Origin: Silene noctiflora
Lineage: Eukaryota; Streptophyta; Magnoliopsida; Caryophyllales; Caryophyllaceae
Assembly: GCA_009801015.1 (NCBI GenBank)
Contig: VHZZ01004329.1
Coordinates: forward strand, 34,330-98,329
DNA: 64,000 nucleotides
Reading direction: 5' to 3'
The translations under genes and the position numbers were made by a program. Positions within the stretch are counted from its first letter, which is position 1, and each line of letters starts with the position of its first letter. Positions 45,916 through 60,562 of this stretch are shown piece after piece. Under the pieces are notes generated by a model. That model searched no databases and had not been told where the DNA came from. It was given only the letters and a program-made list of their open reading frames with translations.

Positions 45916-48900
45916 GTTATCAAATAAAAAGAAGAGATATACTAGTACTAAGAGCTTGTTCCTACTACAAGGAATAATGCTGTTCCCCCTTCTTCCTAGC
46001 CGGATAACGCTTATGTTTCTGAGTTTGTTTACCATGTTGGAGTCCTATTATATAAGAAAGGCTATCCCTGGGTTTGCCCTTTAGCACTTTCTTACATGCG
46101 ATGCTCTATTTTCGACTTCATTTTCTTTTGCTTGTAGTGTCCGCAGTTTCTAGTGAAGAAAGCCACTTATATAGATATTATAGTCAGAAAAAAACTTCCT
46201 AAGCTGGAAGTCTCGGACAAAGTATCCTGGGCTGGAGCTTGCCCTTTCTATCTCACTGAAACGCGTTACAATCGTATATTATAGACAAGTATAGTAGAAT
46301 CTAAAGCACCCTCCGGGACCTAGAGCTACGTATAATATTCTTACTGCTCGTAATAGTACTTGCCTTTCTTCTTCTAGTCACTGCACTGGTAGCTACTACT
46401 AGTTAGAGCGCGTTTGAAGACTACATTGATGTCTCCGAATAAGGATCTTGTTTTGATGTAAGGTCCGAGCCTGTCCTACTTGCACGAGAAAAAAGAGCTC
46501 CCTTCTTCTTATTCTTAGAGTTAGAATGAGATGATATAGTTCTGAAGCCGCATATGTATGAGCTTCCGCTCCACTTTACACTAAAGCCGTTTCTGGTGTA
46601 TTCGCCATGTACGCTGGAGATCTACATACTTACTTATTATTTAAGGGCAAATCCCCCGCGCTTGTCCTAAAAGGAACCTCTATTTAGCCTAACTTTAGAA
46701 GTATGTGAGATCTTTTATGACTTTCTATTCTACTGGGACGCCCTTGTCTATTTGATCAGATGCTTCTTGCTTCTAAAGTTGATCTAATAAGTCTCCTCTT
46801 TTAAGTAGAAAGGTAGTCAGTGTTTACGCGTGCAATAAATAGAATTCATCCTTTTCTTCCAATTTCTCTTAAGCCGAATAAGGTCATATGCTAAATTTTT
46901 TGCTTTTATAAAAGTAGCTCTGTATCCGCGGATTTCTCTTGAGAAGTATAAAAGAGTGTACCCATCTGTAAGTAGAACGGTAACTGGAGCCTTTATCTTT
47001 CAATGGAACTTTAGATGAGATTTTAAATCCTTTCCTTTTTTATTCTTCTTCTAGGAAGTTATATTCTGGCTGGTATTCTCGAAGAATTTTTTAGTTAGTT
47101 GGGTGCCACGTACTTGTCTTGAGGGAGCGGCTTTGTGGAAATAGATTATATAAAAAGTGAACCACTTTAGACGAAGAAGTAGCCTCCGGGGAATGAGAAG
47201 CTATCCGTGGAAAAAGTAATCTGTTCCACTTTTAGGTTCTTTTTAAGCCGAAATCGGTTAAGCAACGTAAAACGTATACGCGAAACAAGTCTTTCATCTC
47301 TTTTTTAATATATAAAGGTACTAGGAAAGTAGCGCGGAAGCTCACTCACGAAATGCTAATTATAATATAGGATCACCCGTCGCAGTCTTATGTCCCTATC
47401 CCCACCCCCTTTAGTTTAGCCTATGCTTCTTAGCTAGGTAAATAGGCTTGAAGTATCCAAGTAGCGTTAAAACGAAAAAGCGAACTATTGGAATTCTTAG
47501 GCTTATGAATTGTCCTGAAGCAGTTCTATACTAGATCGCAATTAACCCATAATTAAAAAGAAAAAGCAAAGAAAAAAGTAATTCTTTCCTGCGTCATAAA
47601 GCGGGTTGTTACACATTCAAGTACACAAAAGTCGCATTCCAGCCTGCTTTCGACTATTATATTGCAAGCAGACCGGGAAGTCAAGCAAAATGTGCACCCC
47701 AGAGGTTCGGGCTAGTAACAATCTTGTAGAGACAGACTGGCTAGGCTCTTACTTTAATTCCGTTGCGTAAAGAGATTCGTCTTGCTTAATCATTGCCGTG
47801 GTAAATTCATTTGTCGAACCCTCCACTTCGATAGTATGCAGTTTCTCAGTCTAAGAAAGAGAGATATATAGAAAGTGTGCAGTGAGTTCATCTTTCTACC
47901 TCTGATTCTCTTAAGAGAGCAATGCCCGTTCATCAACGCCCATTCCTTTCTTGGCTTGGCTTTTTTTTATTCGCAAGCCCATTTTAACAAGAGATTTATT
48001 AGAAGTCTTTTTTTCGCTTTAGCAAAAGTATAAGGCCAGTACAGGGGATGGCAAGCTCGACCCCATATATCCTTGCTTTATTATCTTGAACTTAAAAAAA
48101 GAGCATCCCGTAAATTCAGTCTTAGATTCTTCTGCCATGTTTGGTATCCGATAAAAAAGAAATCAGCAGTAAGCCTATCCTGGAACTAAGTCCCCTTTGT
48201 TTGGTTTCTTTTCTTAAAGGAGTAGCTCCTGAAACGTAACTTCCTGGAGAAGACCGACCGGCCCTCTCCCCTATAGAGAAGAGTAGAGAACCGAAACCTC
48301 TGATGGAGCCCTATATGAAAATTCCCTACTCACTTTCACTCAAGTCACTTCGTACCTGCCTCTTTCTTACCTCCAGCTTATAATTATAGAATGAGACCCC
48401 CTTTCCCGGTACAATCATGCTCATACTGGCTCCTTTACTAAAATCGTGGAAGAGCTTATAAGCTTTACCTTTACTTCACAAGAAAAGCAAGGTAAGCTGC
48501 GCTTTTTACACAAGAACTCCGTTATGGGAGAAAATCAGAAAGAGCAGATTGATACGTCTGTATTACCTGACCAACCGATTAGACACCTTAGGTTAGATGC
48601 ATTATTTGGAGAATTACACTAGCAGTAAACGATACATCGGAAATAGGACATTTTATATGACTTATAATATATAAAAGATTAATAGTAGAAGTAGGATGTT
48701 TATCCAACTATGATATCGAGGAATAGATTTTTAACCTTTTTTGTTTTGTGTAAGATACGTTTTCTGAGTCATGTACAATCTTATTCGATTATTTAAAAGG
48801 ATTCAATTTAAATTTTTACCTTTATTTACCCTGGAAAAGCAGCATTTAATGTCTTAAAATGGGGATTTTTAAAAAATTCTTAAGGGGTCCTTCTTTGTTT

Positions 48901-51900
48901 CTTTTAAAAAAAGAATTCGCGGAAATCCACTTTTATTTTAACGAAAAAAAAACTTGTTGGAAAACTATTCGGGAAAGGGTACGGAGGATGTTTATAGCTC
49001 GAACTTTAGTAAGAGAGGTTGTTCCAGCAATTCGTCCCAATGCGCAATACGCGCCGTATATACCGCAACAGAGGAGCCCTTTTTCCTTTAATAACAAGTA
49101 AATCTACTAAGGTAAAGACCCTCAAGAGCATCACCAAGAACCTTTATCTTGTCTTGAAAAAGCCTAGCCTGCCATTACTTTTGTTGGAAATCATTTCATT
49201 TGCTAACATCTTTGCCCCATATATATTAGAAGAAATCTAAGAAAGCAACCGCGCTCGCTCCAGTTCTTTGTCGAATTAACTAAGAAGCAAACCTGTCTTC
49301 ATGCCTTTAGGTTTTTTTTTTTGGGGGGGGGGATTCCTATCTACCTCCTTCCGGGGACTAGCTGAGCTTAGGCCAACGCCCTAACCTTTGACTTCCAGCT
49401 TCACTTCCAATCTTCTAATTCCGATTGGTCAAGTCTCATTTAGATCAGTAAAAGCGTCAAATGCCCTGGCTCTTTACTGTGTTGTACTTGGGACGGGCAC
49501 GTGCCTTGTCCCTCTTTGACTTTCAACACTTGATATAGCACTCCAATCTTGTCTAATGTGCAGCAAGCACGGCAGCTGGTTAGCCCCAAGCGCCTTTCTT
49601 ATTATATTCTAATACTAACTCCGGGAGCCAACTCAGGCATAGCTCCAATCTCATCTTCGGATGCGTCGATTCAATGAATAATGGTAAGATGCTGCTCCCT
49701 TTCACTCGCTCCTCTCACTATTGCTCCGCCCTCTTCTCCACCCCCCAATTAGCCGAGTCCTTCATTCTTTATTGCTAAAACCTACTTGTTTTGTATCCTC
49801 AGCTCGAAAGGAAGGGAGGTCTTGGAATCTCAGAAAGTCTTTTGGTTTTCTTTTGAGCGGCACCTCTTATAAAGGAGGATCCTTGCTTATAGGCTTATCT
49901 TATATAGGCTTCTAAAGTAAAGAATAGAGAATTGTGGATGGAGAGCAAAGCATTACTCAACTTAGCCCTCAGATTCCGCTGTAGAGTTTGGTTGGATATC
50001 TCTCTAAGAATGAGATGCCTTTTTTCCGATCCAATCTATTTGTTCCATAAATCTAAATAAGAGTTAATATATTATGAAAAAGCCCCTTATATCCGGGGGT
50101 CGTTAGCCATGGCATAGCCTTCTAATCTCTTTAATGAGTGTTCTCCTAATCTACTCAAGTAGATTAATGCACCAGCGTATTCATTTGTTTTAACCAAAAA
50201 ATTTAATTAGATTCAAAGGAAGCAGCTACTTAATCTGATAGAACTGGAGCAGCGCTCTCTTAAGAAAGGGCCCGTTCTCCGGCCCCTAATTATAAAAAAG
50301 TCAAGTTAGCAGTTTATGCGCGCTTTCACTACCATACATCAGACAGAAAAATTCGCCTATAACGCTGTAAAACGTATCTTTATCTTAAGAAGGCTTTTAT
50401 TTTAAAGTAAAGGATCTTTGGCCTAATCATCACTACGGGAATTGGTAGAACAGAAGTGTCAAAATTGTGGTAGGGAGAACTTGGGTGTGGGAGATCTTAT
50501 CCAACCAATCGGGTCTAATTAAACAAAAAAGTAAGTCATCTACAACCTTTAGGAACTTAAAAGACAGAAAGCTAGGAGCGCCCGCCTAATCCTATCAAAA
50601 AATTTCTTAAAGATAAAGAAGAGAAATTACCAGCACCAGTAAGAAAATACGAATGAGCAGAGCAAGAACAACTATAGAAAGAAAGTTTGTAGAGGATACG
50701 ATAAAACTGATGCTACATGGAAAGATAGAGGAAAAAGATTAGCCAGATGAGAAGGAGACTAATCCCCCTGAAGAGAGTGGGGGGAGCTTGCTTTAAACAC
50801 TTTAATCTTTAAATACAATAAATAGTATACATAAGTGTCAAAGACCAAAGTTGGGCCTTCATCTGCCAATCAAAATCTCACAGTCACAAAGAAGTCTCCT
50901 CCTTTCGATGATAGAGTGAGAAAGGAAAGCATAAAAAATGAGGTCGAGAGGTAGCTATGGGAGAACAAGTCAAGTATGGGCTAGGAAAGAAAGAGATTCT
51001 TCTTACTTAATAAAAGGATCTAGTTGAACCATCTACAAAAGAATCAGTCGATGATGAGAATGATATCATAGATAAAAAAAACAATGGAACTTATTAAATG
51101 TTATACAGTTTTAAAGTTCCATCTCGAGAATATTATATAATATATACTATAACAACATAACTATATAAAGAAAATTAATTAGAGGCGAAGGCTAATAGGC
51201 AAACCCTTGGAACTCGACTAGGAAGCAACTCGCTCTCTCTGGAGTCAGTTTCAAAAAGAAAAGAAATTTTAGGTTTTTAAAGTTAAGGGTGCTCGCAAGG
51301 TAGCGATACAGGCATGTATATATTATATATATTAATATTATATCTCTAGATCTGGGATCCGATGGTAAACAAGACAACTCCTTTACACTCTTTTTCTTTT
51401 TTATAAAAGCACACTTGGTTCTTTCTATTATTGTTTATGACTAAGAAAGTCTAGAGGTTGAAAAAGGAAAGAATGTGCATTCGTTCCATAAAGTATCTAA
51501 TCCCCGAGGCACCCTCTTCTTACTTATGTTATAATGCGAGTTATTTCAGGGAGCCTATTACAGGTGGGCCAATTAAGGTGAGTCTCCGGAAAGGTAGGCC
51601 GAAAAGAGGAGAGGACAGGCCGGGCTTGCTCCGCTGCTCTCATTTTCTTGCTTATATTTGTGCAATCAACTTAGAATATTGCTTTTTAACTTATTACTCA
51701 TGTACTTTTTGGGGACGATGCGTCTCTCTTTTAGTGCATTTTTAAACTCTTTATTTAGATAATCTAAAGTTTATATACTTTGACTATAAACCTTAACCTG
51801 ACTTTAGGGTTAGAGGGGAGCGGCTTGGTTTCATCAAAAAACTATACACCTACCCTATGCCGACGAAAAGGGCGAAAGAAAAGATATGTTCTGAAATTGA

Positions 51901-52481
51901 GAGGGTGCAAAAGCTGGCTTGCATTTTTTTGGGGGAGTAGTTTAATAGTCGATTATAAGGGGGCGTTCTAAAGAATAAAGCTCAAAATAGCTCGGCTTTT
52001 CTTTCACAGGGTCTCTCCTGTCTCATCAGAAGAATCTAGTGTGGTCTATGCTCGATGCTTTCTCATCCCTGGATCATTAAATTACGGGGAGTTTACTAAT
52101 TCGATGTGACTTCGAGAGGGTCCAAAGGATCCGAAGGAGCTCGACCAAAGAAAGGGATCGGGGAGAAGACCAATCGGAAGAAAGGCTGAAAGCCATTTTA
52201 ACAAAGTAGGGAAAAGGCGTGCAACTAGCTCGTAACAACGTACTACTCGTTTCGTTACCTTCGCTGGTCCCAACTGGAGGGGGCGTCTAAGAAAGGCGTA
52301 AAACCGGTTCCCGAACAGAGTCTCATAAGGAGGACACCCCGGCAAATGTAGCAGCTTCTACTCCTATCTTTTCTCTTCTTTCTATTGAAGCAAGATCGGA
52401 CTTGTAAATAAGAGAAAGTCTATTAAATCTAAATAATAACAGCGAAGCTGATTGACTAAAGATATCAATCTCAATATATAA
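45916..52481. other. no supported gene
   Basis: A weak minus-strand relic KQEASDQIDKGVPVE lies near 46725..46775. An 80-aa Lys/Arg-rich ORF at 48859..49101 is unrecognised. A T11-G10 homopolymer junction lies at 49310..49332. Nothing else is seen. Confidence 0.5.
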
Positions 52482-52649
52482 GATCCAACAGAAGAAGCAG
52501 ATGGAATCGAGGACGTTCGCCCAGCCGAAGATAGAAAAGCTGTCAATGAACAAGCGACTTTCGCCGATGATGGAGATAAAGGCCGACGAAAGAAAAAAAA
52601 AAGGTCAAAGCCAAAGCAAAGAATGCGGGGGTTTGACTTATTATATTAG
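52482..52649 (+). repeat. relic frame of the family, best copy (locus 10)
   Basis: 55 open codons between TAA and TAG: DPTEEADGIEDVRPAEDRKA, VNEQATFADDGDKGRRKKKK, then a basic tail. There is no ATG ahead of the acidic part. EEADGI-(5)-P-(4)-K-(5)-A-[TA]-[FL]-AD lines up gap-free with the ORF at 60563..60694. The annotated-looking ATG frame at 52501 is a shadow in another phase. Confidence 0.45.
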
Positions 52650-55600
52650 TAAAAGAAAAAGCACGTACCATTACTCTCGCTCACCAGCAGACTGACTCCA
52701 TCTGATAGTGTCAAGTGACTCTTTCTAAGGTCTATATTTAGGAGTAGACCGGTTTGAGATACCAGGGTTTTATAAACGAAGACTCCAACTTATCATATGA
52801 TCTTGCTTCTGGATCTCGTTTCAAACGCTTTCTCGTTCCACTAGTCTTTCTAGTACTATATAGTCAGAAGCCCCTTCTGACCAGGAGGTTTCTATGTGCA
52901 TTGAATGAAGTACTTCTTGAACATGAATAGAAAGGAAGCGCCTTTTTTTTTTTTTTATTATGGGCAGGAACAACAGCTCTTTCTCATCAGCAAGCAATAG
53001 ACAACCAGAAGTAATCTGATATAGAATGGTATCACCGCTTCCTGTATTTTCGGGGCAAGGCCCTCTTTCATAGGGCGGCATATAGTCTAATAAGAATTGG
53101 AAGGATAGCTTCTTGCGTTATAATCATCTTAATGTCTCTTTCTTATACCCTATATATAATAATGGGAATCGAGAGGATTCTGTGTTGGTTGTAGTGGGAA
53201 GTTTAATACAATTAAAAGACTAATGCACGGAAATTCAAGCGGGTAACTACTCTTAGTCGAGAAAGATTCCTATTCTCTATATAATTAATGTTGGTGATTT
53301 CCCGTTCTAATTGGTAATTGTAATTAAGATTGAATTCTACTTCAGAACTATATTATAGGGTTGTTGCCTCCTCGCCCTATCCTATCTACTGTTCTTGTTC
53401 TGGAAGATTGATTCCTATAGCAGCTGTCTAAGCTCCGTCTCAAGACTCAGTTGTAATAAGGTCTTTGTCTTTAATCACAAGATTTCTTTGATCATTTTTT
53501 AAATTCAAGAGAAAACGGTCGCTACACGCTTAAAGTCGTCTGTTAGTTATAACCATCTTAATAATGCACAAAAGGCAGGGTTAACCGTTCCTAATAACAG
53601 GAGCTTATGTGTCGAAGGGAGTACGATACAAGCTCTTTTTTTACAGTGATTGAATGGACTACATCAAGTGGGGAATTTCTCTACGAGAATTTAAGTGGGG
53701 ATCCTCAGAGGATGACTTGAATAAGGAAAGCAATGCTCACAAAAGATAAGGAAAGAAGGAGCTTGTGATAAAGCAGTTGAGTTGATTGGCCTAGTCAAAA
53801 GAAAAGCTAGTACTCGAGGTCTAAATTGAAGTTGTTTGGCTTCGAGATTTTTATTCAGGGTCTTTTCTTAAATAAAGAGGATAAATCAGCAGTTGTCATC
53901 GAGATAGATGTACGTTGACGTTCCGGCTTAGCTTTTCATAGATGGAAAGGTCCAATCAGCCAACCCTTTCCTTAATTTGGAATCTACTTGTATTCTTACT
54001 CGTTAATAATCGAGGGCCTTCATTACGGGAGCCATCTCGGAAGAAGCTATATTAGCAGCAGTTAGAAATACAAATGACCTATCCGCGCTCTACCAAGAAG
54101 CAAGTAAGATAGCGGATATCGCCTAAATTTTAATAATTGAAAAGATGCACAAGCAAGCTAGATTCATTATCCAATTCTTCTACTTTAAACATAACTTACC
54201 TTTGTCTTGACTCTTGTCCTGGGACTAACCTCTTAATTAGCTTAGACTCGGTTGGTTAGGATATTTATACAATTTATTGGATGCGTTCATGCATTTCCAT
54301 ACCTACCAGAGGCAGATGGTCCGGTTGAAATATAGAAGATAAAAATTCGTTTTCCTTCGCGCCCATCCGTTCTTTGAGCTCGGTTGTTTATAAAATCTTA
54401 TACTTAATTATATTACTATAATTGTAGTTCTTCTAGGATTTAGCCTGCTTTCTTCTCTTACATTAAGAAGAAGTTTTGACCTTAAATTTAAGAAAAAGTA
54501 AATAGCCATTAATGGCTTCTTTTTTAACTCCTTATTCTTATTATAAGATAAGAGATCCCATCTCCCCTAACCCGAGGAAGGTTAGTCTAGTAGGCCTGCG
54601 GCTTTCCACGGTTGGTAAATTGCTTTATCGAAATGTGCTACGCTTAAGCTTAAGTGGGGAGCTATTCCTATATTATAAATAGAAAAGAGGACTCATTCCA
54701 ACCAAAGGTCACTTTATTCTATTCTACTTTAACTTTACCTACCGGAGGATCCATCTACTTTGCAATTTAAAAAAGCTACAAGCGCCCTACTTACAGTGGA
54801 CTGCTACACAGAAAGAGTTCCACCGGATTGTGCTTACACTTGTACTCCTTCTACTTTTGGATGCTCTTTGTTGATCTTCATTTGAGAATGTGCCGTCTTC
54901 TTACTCTGTTACACCACAACAGCCGTTGTCAACCACACTACTTCTTTCTTTTTGGCCAAAGGATCGTTCCTTTTCCTAAGTCTGCTACTGCTTCTACCAC
55001 TAACTGCATTCATTTGCCACCCTTTCTCGTGATGATAGATTTGATTTTCAGGTATTTTATTCTTGGGAAAGCTTAAAGAAGGCGGTCCCTTGTGCTGGTA
55101 TTGTGAAGTGAATCTCCCTTGTTTATATAAAAAGAAATTTTAGGGCGGTTCAAAGTGGACCGGCTAGAAATGCAAGGCAGGCACCGGATGATGAGAAAAA
55201 ATCCAATAAAGAAAATAAGAAGAATCTGAGCTAAAGTGCGAGAAGACGATATAATACGCTTATATATTCTATATTAGAATATGAGCCAAGTCACTACCAA
55301 GAATTTGTGAATTTCATGATTTTAGGAAGAGTATGACTATGTCTAGTTTTCATGCCCACTTACTATGACTATGCGAGCGAGAAACTTGTGTTATAGCGAA
55401 GAACCGCCTTATATGATTCTGATTCAAAACGCTTTATTTAATTCAAGACAAGTACAAGTAAAAGAGAAGGGCGGAGGCGTTGTTGCCGCGGATGCGTACC
55501 CACTTAGAAATACGTTGAAGAAAAGGGTGCCTTGAGGCTATATGGGAAAGGCGTACCCACCAACTCTTTAATAGGTGTAACCCTCCCCTCGGTCGAGTAT

Positions 55601-57319
55601 TTCATTCTGAATTAGAATAAACCTGCTTTCCCTTTTACCTTTTTTCGATGTATAAGAAGTTTGTCTTTGCTATAATATAGGAGCTATTCCGCCTTCTAGG
55701 ATCCAGGACTTGCTTGACTTGTGTTCTAACTGTTCTAATCTAAGATTTAGTAGAAATTTTCTTGCTTACCAAAAGCTCTTGCTGTAGAAGTCTCATCCGC
55801 ACAACAGTATCTGAAAAACATCTATTGTTCTAAAGCCAATCAGATCAAGGATCAAGTTAAGGTTCATTCCATGATCAAGGAAGGGGACCCGACTCATCAG
55901 ACCCAACAGCGAATTCTTCTACCTCTTGCTCAACTTTTTCTTCTCCGGAAACTAGAATTAGAAACTATAGTAAGTAGGCAAGCAAGTGTCCATAGCTTAG
56001 CTTAGGTAGCTACTGTAGAAAAGGTCCCCAAAAGACAGTCCTATTTTATCTATATATCTTTCTATTAAGACCTGTCTTTACATTATCATCATCAACATCA
56101 TAAGCAACTGTCTTTGTCCGGTACATCTTCTTTCCGAGATGTCAGTTCTTCGGATTATCCTGGTAGAATAGATCTCTCTTTCTTTTTGAAGTTGATGGTA
56201 GGCTCGTAACCTATTGGTACTGAAGGAGATGGTAAAGAACTGGACAAAGGAATTAGTCGTCTGGCAATCAGGAGCATTTAGCCTTTGACTTTGAGGGAGA
56301 ACGGAGCTTTCTTTTGTCTTTTCTACAAATATAAAACTACAAGATAGCAAACAAAAGAAGCGTTTAATTCAAAGGAGGCTTTATGTCAATGTCTCCAGCT
56401 GAGTAAACTGGCTAACTATTTAACCCCAAAATGGAAGGTTTACGCCAATTTAATCCCTCCAAACCCCACGTAAGCTCGCTCACGAAACAGCCCCTTCTCC
56501 TTCGGGTATCTCATCCGATTCAAGATATCTTTGTTCTGAGTTCTTGAAACCTGAAAACAAGGGGCGCGAAGAAGGTAAACAGTAGTTGTTGCGGGCTCTT
56601 TCTAGAGATAGCGTTTTAGCATTCTCCGTAAATTTAGCTGAGAAATTCCCTTTAAGTTCAAATAATGATGCCTGTGATACTATGAATATAGAATAGAAGT
56701 GAATGATAGAGTTGGACTTATGTTTCCGGGATCCGCGTCAGCTTCAAAAAGGGAATTCTTTTTTCCATCTACTGGCCGATTCAACTGCACTATATGAATA
56801 GGTCCCTTAGTTCGCTATGCTTTCTATTTATATATATGAAAGGCATGTCTAATTTTCCCGGAGGGTGCTTCCGTTGTTATCAAAGTTCTACTCCAGTTTT
56901 ATTTAGATAGTATAGGAGAATTTCTTTCTTGCTCTTATAGACTTCGTTTGACCCGAGACGAACTTTCTATTTTTATAGTTAGAAAGTACTAACTAAGTAA
57001 GTACAAACATAGACTTATAATTACATATATAATTTAAAGTGCATAGTCTACTTGTCATTGAATAGCAGCTGCTCCATCATTACCTCCATGATGAATAGCT
57101 TGGTTCTATTCTTCAACAATCATCAGTGCCCGATTTAACAACATCTCTTTCTACCCTGTCTACTTGATAACTGTCTTATAGAACTACTTTCTTTTTCTTT
57201 TTTATACACCGAAAGCAATAGGCAAGGACACAAGGACTCTCTTGACGTCTCGCGAGAATCTAAAGTAAGAAAAGAATTCAATTCATGCATTGCCGGGGCC
57301 CCCTCATCAGATAAATGAC
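52650..57319. other. no supported gene
   Basis: Only short ORFs. A plus-strand open stretch about 53809..53922 (34 codons, ending KEDKSAVVIEIDVR) and another at about 54012..54126 (ending LYQEASKIADIA) look protein-like but have no start codon. Confidence 0.5.
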
Positions 57320-57373
57320 TTACGCCAAGTTGGCTTCATCAACTGTTTCCTTTTGAACTGTTAGAACGGTTGC
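57320..57373 (-). repeat. relic frame of the family (locus 11)
   Basis: Seventeen codons between two TAA stops reading ATVLTVQKETVDEANLA. KETV and VDEA both occur in locus 1 (VDEALPEFAEKETV). Confidence 0.3.
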
Positions 57374-58760
57374 TTACAGAAGAAATGGTAAAGCTGCTTT
57401 TTTAGCCTCCTAAATCATTACCTACACCTGCTTATCTTTGATTAATATTATATATAATTTATAGGTCGTTTTTGTAAGGATTAAAAGTGAACAATTTGTC
57501 GAGGCCGAACAGCTAGTCGAGTTACAAGTCGAAGAAAGAACTCAAGTTAATATAAATGTGCAAGGAGAATGAAAAATGCCATTATATAATATAGTAGTGC
57601 ATAAGTAAGAAAGGCTATGTATTCTTTTAGGCAAGCCCCCTGTGGACCTTTTCGTACGCTATTCCGAATTGAATCTTCGTCTCATACTAGACTCTGTAAA
57701 TCTCTCTTTTAACCATAGCTGAAGTTCTAGGCCATTTATCCCATAAAGCGTAGTCCCGTAGCGCGTTACGTTAGGATGTGTTATAGCCGGCTGGGAGGTT
57801 TAGGATCTTTTTCCTGCGCCTTGTCATCCAAAAGAAAGAAGGTATTATCAACGACAAGTAGGTAAGAACGAGAGATCCTCTTTACTAAATCTAATTTACT
57901 ACATCTAAAGATTAAAGAAAAGGCTTCTTCTAGTATCCCTTTTTTTAAGCATTTCACTCTAGCAGCCTACTATAGGAATAAGAGAGCATCTCCCGCGGGC
58001 CCATAAGGAAGAGCCTTTCCTTTACCTTTACTCCCGTGGAGAAGACTTTTGAAATTGTATAAAGGCACGAACTCTTTTCTTTTTTAAATTAACTATCAAC
58101 TCAAGAGGGCAGCTATCCCCATTTAATTGAGTTCCCCTGTGATTGGATTGTGTTATATTTCTGCGATTAATGGCGGCATACTTGGTTAAGTCAAACTTTT
58201 TATAGTGGATCAAAGTTTTTAGCACCTGCCTCTTCCTGTTCTAAAGTAAGCTTCTAACTTAATCAAAGTAGTCCCTTACTGACATAATTTCTATATGAAT
58301 CCACTGTATATGTCTTGTATATATGTCTGTAAATGAGGCTTTTAGCCTTTAGAATGTCTTGCACTAAATATTTAAGATCTTCATTTCTAATCTTAGAGTT
58401 AATTCTTATCTGAAAGCCACTTTCGCTGGAATTGTATATGGGTCTGCAAGCAGTTCTAAGAAAGAATTCGAACCTTCTTTTTATGTGGGATAATTATCAC
58501 ATAGAACTCTATAGGCTGCTACTATGTCCGCTTCAACTATACCGAATGCCGCATAAGTCTATATCTCATCTACAGATTCGTCTAGATCTCCTGTATCTAA
58601 TGGTCTTTTCTTTTTTGTTTAAAGAGGAAAAAAGGTCACCTTGTGGAACTGACAGTAAGATGTCATCTTCCCTTTATATATAAATGCCCTTGCATAGGTT
58701 GGTATCCTATTCCTCTTTTTCTTAGTTCATTCTCTTGCTTAATGGTCGTATTTGGACTGA

Positions 58761-58817
58761 CTATGCGTCTTCAATCACTAAAGCTGCTTCCTGGGCTGCT
58801 GTTAGCATTTTAGCATT
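58761..58817 (-). repeat. relic frame of the family (locus 12)
   Basis: Eighteen codons between TAA and TAG reading NAKMLTAAQEAALVIEDA. EAAL and IEDA resemble EAALADA at 60625..60645. TA-x-x-EAAF also occurs on the minus strand at about 24795..24825 (TARIEAAFFFF). Confidence 0.3.
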
Positions 58818-60562
58818 TTATAGATCAGAAACAGCTTTGGAACTAGTGGAGTCTTTTATTTCTATCATTATTGCTGGGGCATCTCGTTCCTATCTTTCGT
58901 TATGAAAAGCTTATTGGTGCATTGGTAAGATTCTTTTTTTTTTACTTTATTACTCTCATCGGACATAGACGGGCCTTTCCTATATAGCGTAAGAATCAGA
59001 AGCGTATAATTGAGCAAGTAGAATAGTCTCCTCAGAATTTCCGTCCATGGTTTACAATATTTAGAATGACCCTTTATGCTTTCCTTTTAGGAGGGGATGC
59101 GCCTATAAAAGTAGAAGTTTCTCAAGAAAATAATGTTTTTGGAGCATTGAATACCAGTTCCTAGAGCGTAACCGAGGTTGTGGAGTAAACTTTCAAATAC
59201 TAGAAGAAGACTAGAACAACTGTTTATGCTTCAAATAAAGCGAGTAATTCCACACTAGCCGGATCAGAAGCAAGGGCATGAACATAAGCTCTTTCTAGAT
59301 TTGAGGAATGTAGGTAGGTGATGAAGATGGAAGATAAGCTGCTGTTGATGATTAAAGAGGAAGGCCCTAGCTTTAAGCTGCGGGAATCCCCGAAAAAGTG
59401 GATGCAACCAAGGATGTTCGACCGAAGGGTGACTATTCATATACATCTTTTTCCGATGATGTATAAAAGTTGCTTACCCATAAAGGTGGATTGAAAATGC
59501 AAGGTAGCTTGGTCTGCTTTTATAACAGAGCATAGAATTTAAATCGATGGAATAGATTGCCAGAACATATACTGGTTAATGGGTCTCGTCTGATCGATAG
59601 CTAACAAGGAAGGTTTCTTATATTAAGGAGGGGGTTTGTCCTTACGCTTTCGAGTGAACCCTTATCCCCTTCACTAAGACTCGAGACAAAAGTAGTCTCG
59701 ATGAATGGTTGGTCCAAATAGAGTTAGATTGCATCTTTCCTGCGTGTAACGGGAAATGCCTTCTTTGTTTGCTGGAAAAAAACCGTCGTGAAATGCGCAT
59801 TTCACTTCCTAAAAGATATATCCATCCCGACGAAACCTTGCATACACTTGCTTTAATTAGTAGAAGAGATAACGTTTCTTATTTTTTGTAGTAAGTTACT
59901 TGCCGACCCCTCTCTTGCTTTCTTGAGTTAGCCGTCTTTTTTGTTAACTAGGAAAAGATCTCCTTATTTATTTGACTTTTTGTATCTTTGATCCCACTCT
60001 GTATTGTAACAGATGTCCACTTCTATTTCTTCTATAGGATGTCGTCTTTTATATATTGTAGGTAAGGTTAGGTAAGGTAAGGTTGGTAAAGATTGTGAGG
60101 TAAGAAGTATGCTTCTGATATAATAGTCTTTAATTACTGCTCCTAGGAGCTATCTCTGCATATAGGATTTGATCTTAGAGGCTTCTTTTTTGACACAATA
60201 AAGAGAAGCAGGCTTTTCAAAGTGGATTCCCTTCCCATAAAGGTCATTCGCCTCAGATCGAAGAGCCCTCTCTTTCACGAAAAAAGGAGCGGCCAACCAC
60301 GGCATGCAGCTTTTTGGAACCAAAACCTGCAAGCGTTTTCTTCTAATGTGACTTTCGAGTTAGCCTGCTCAAAAGTTGTTCCCTTGACCCCGCCAAAGCT
60401 CCTTGTGATCCAGCACCCGGCCTGTGACCTCTGATTTCTCGCCTCGTAGCCTCGTTTCTTTAGCACCGGGATCGTCGATTTGGGGAAGCATCATTTCATT
60501 TATGATTTTAATGGTTAATGTCCACTTTTTTACATGAAAAGGCTTATTTCAAGTGAGATACA

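Noticed and set aside
49310-49332. T-run followed by a G-run
   Set aside because: Homopolymer junction; likely slippage or sequencing-sensitive, no functional sign.
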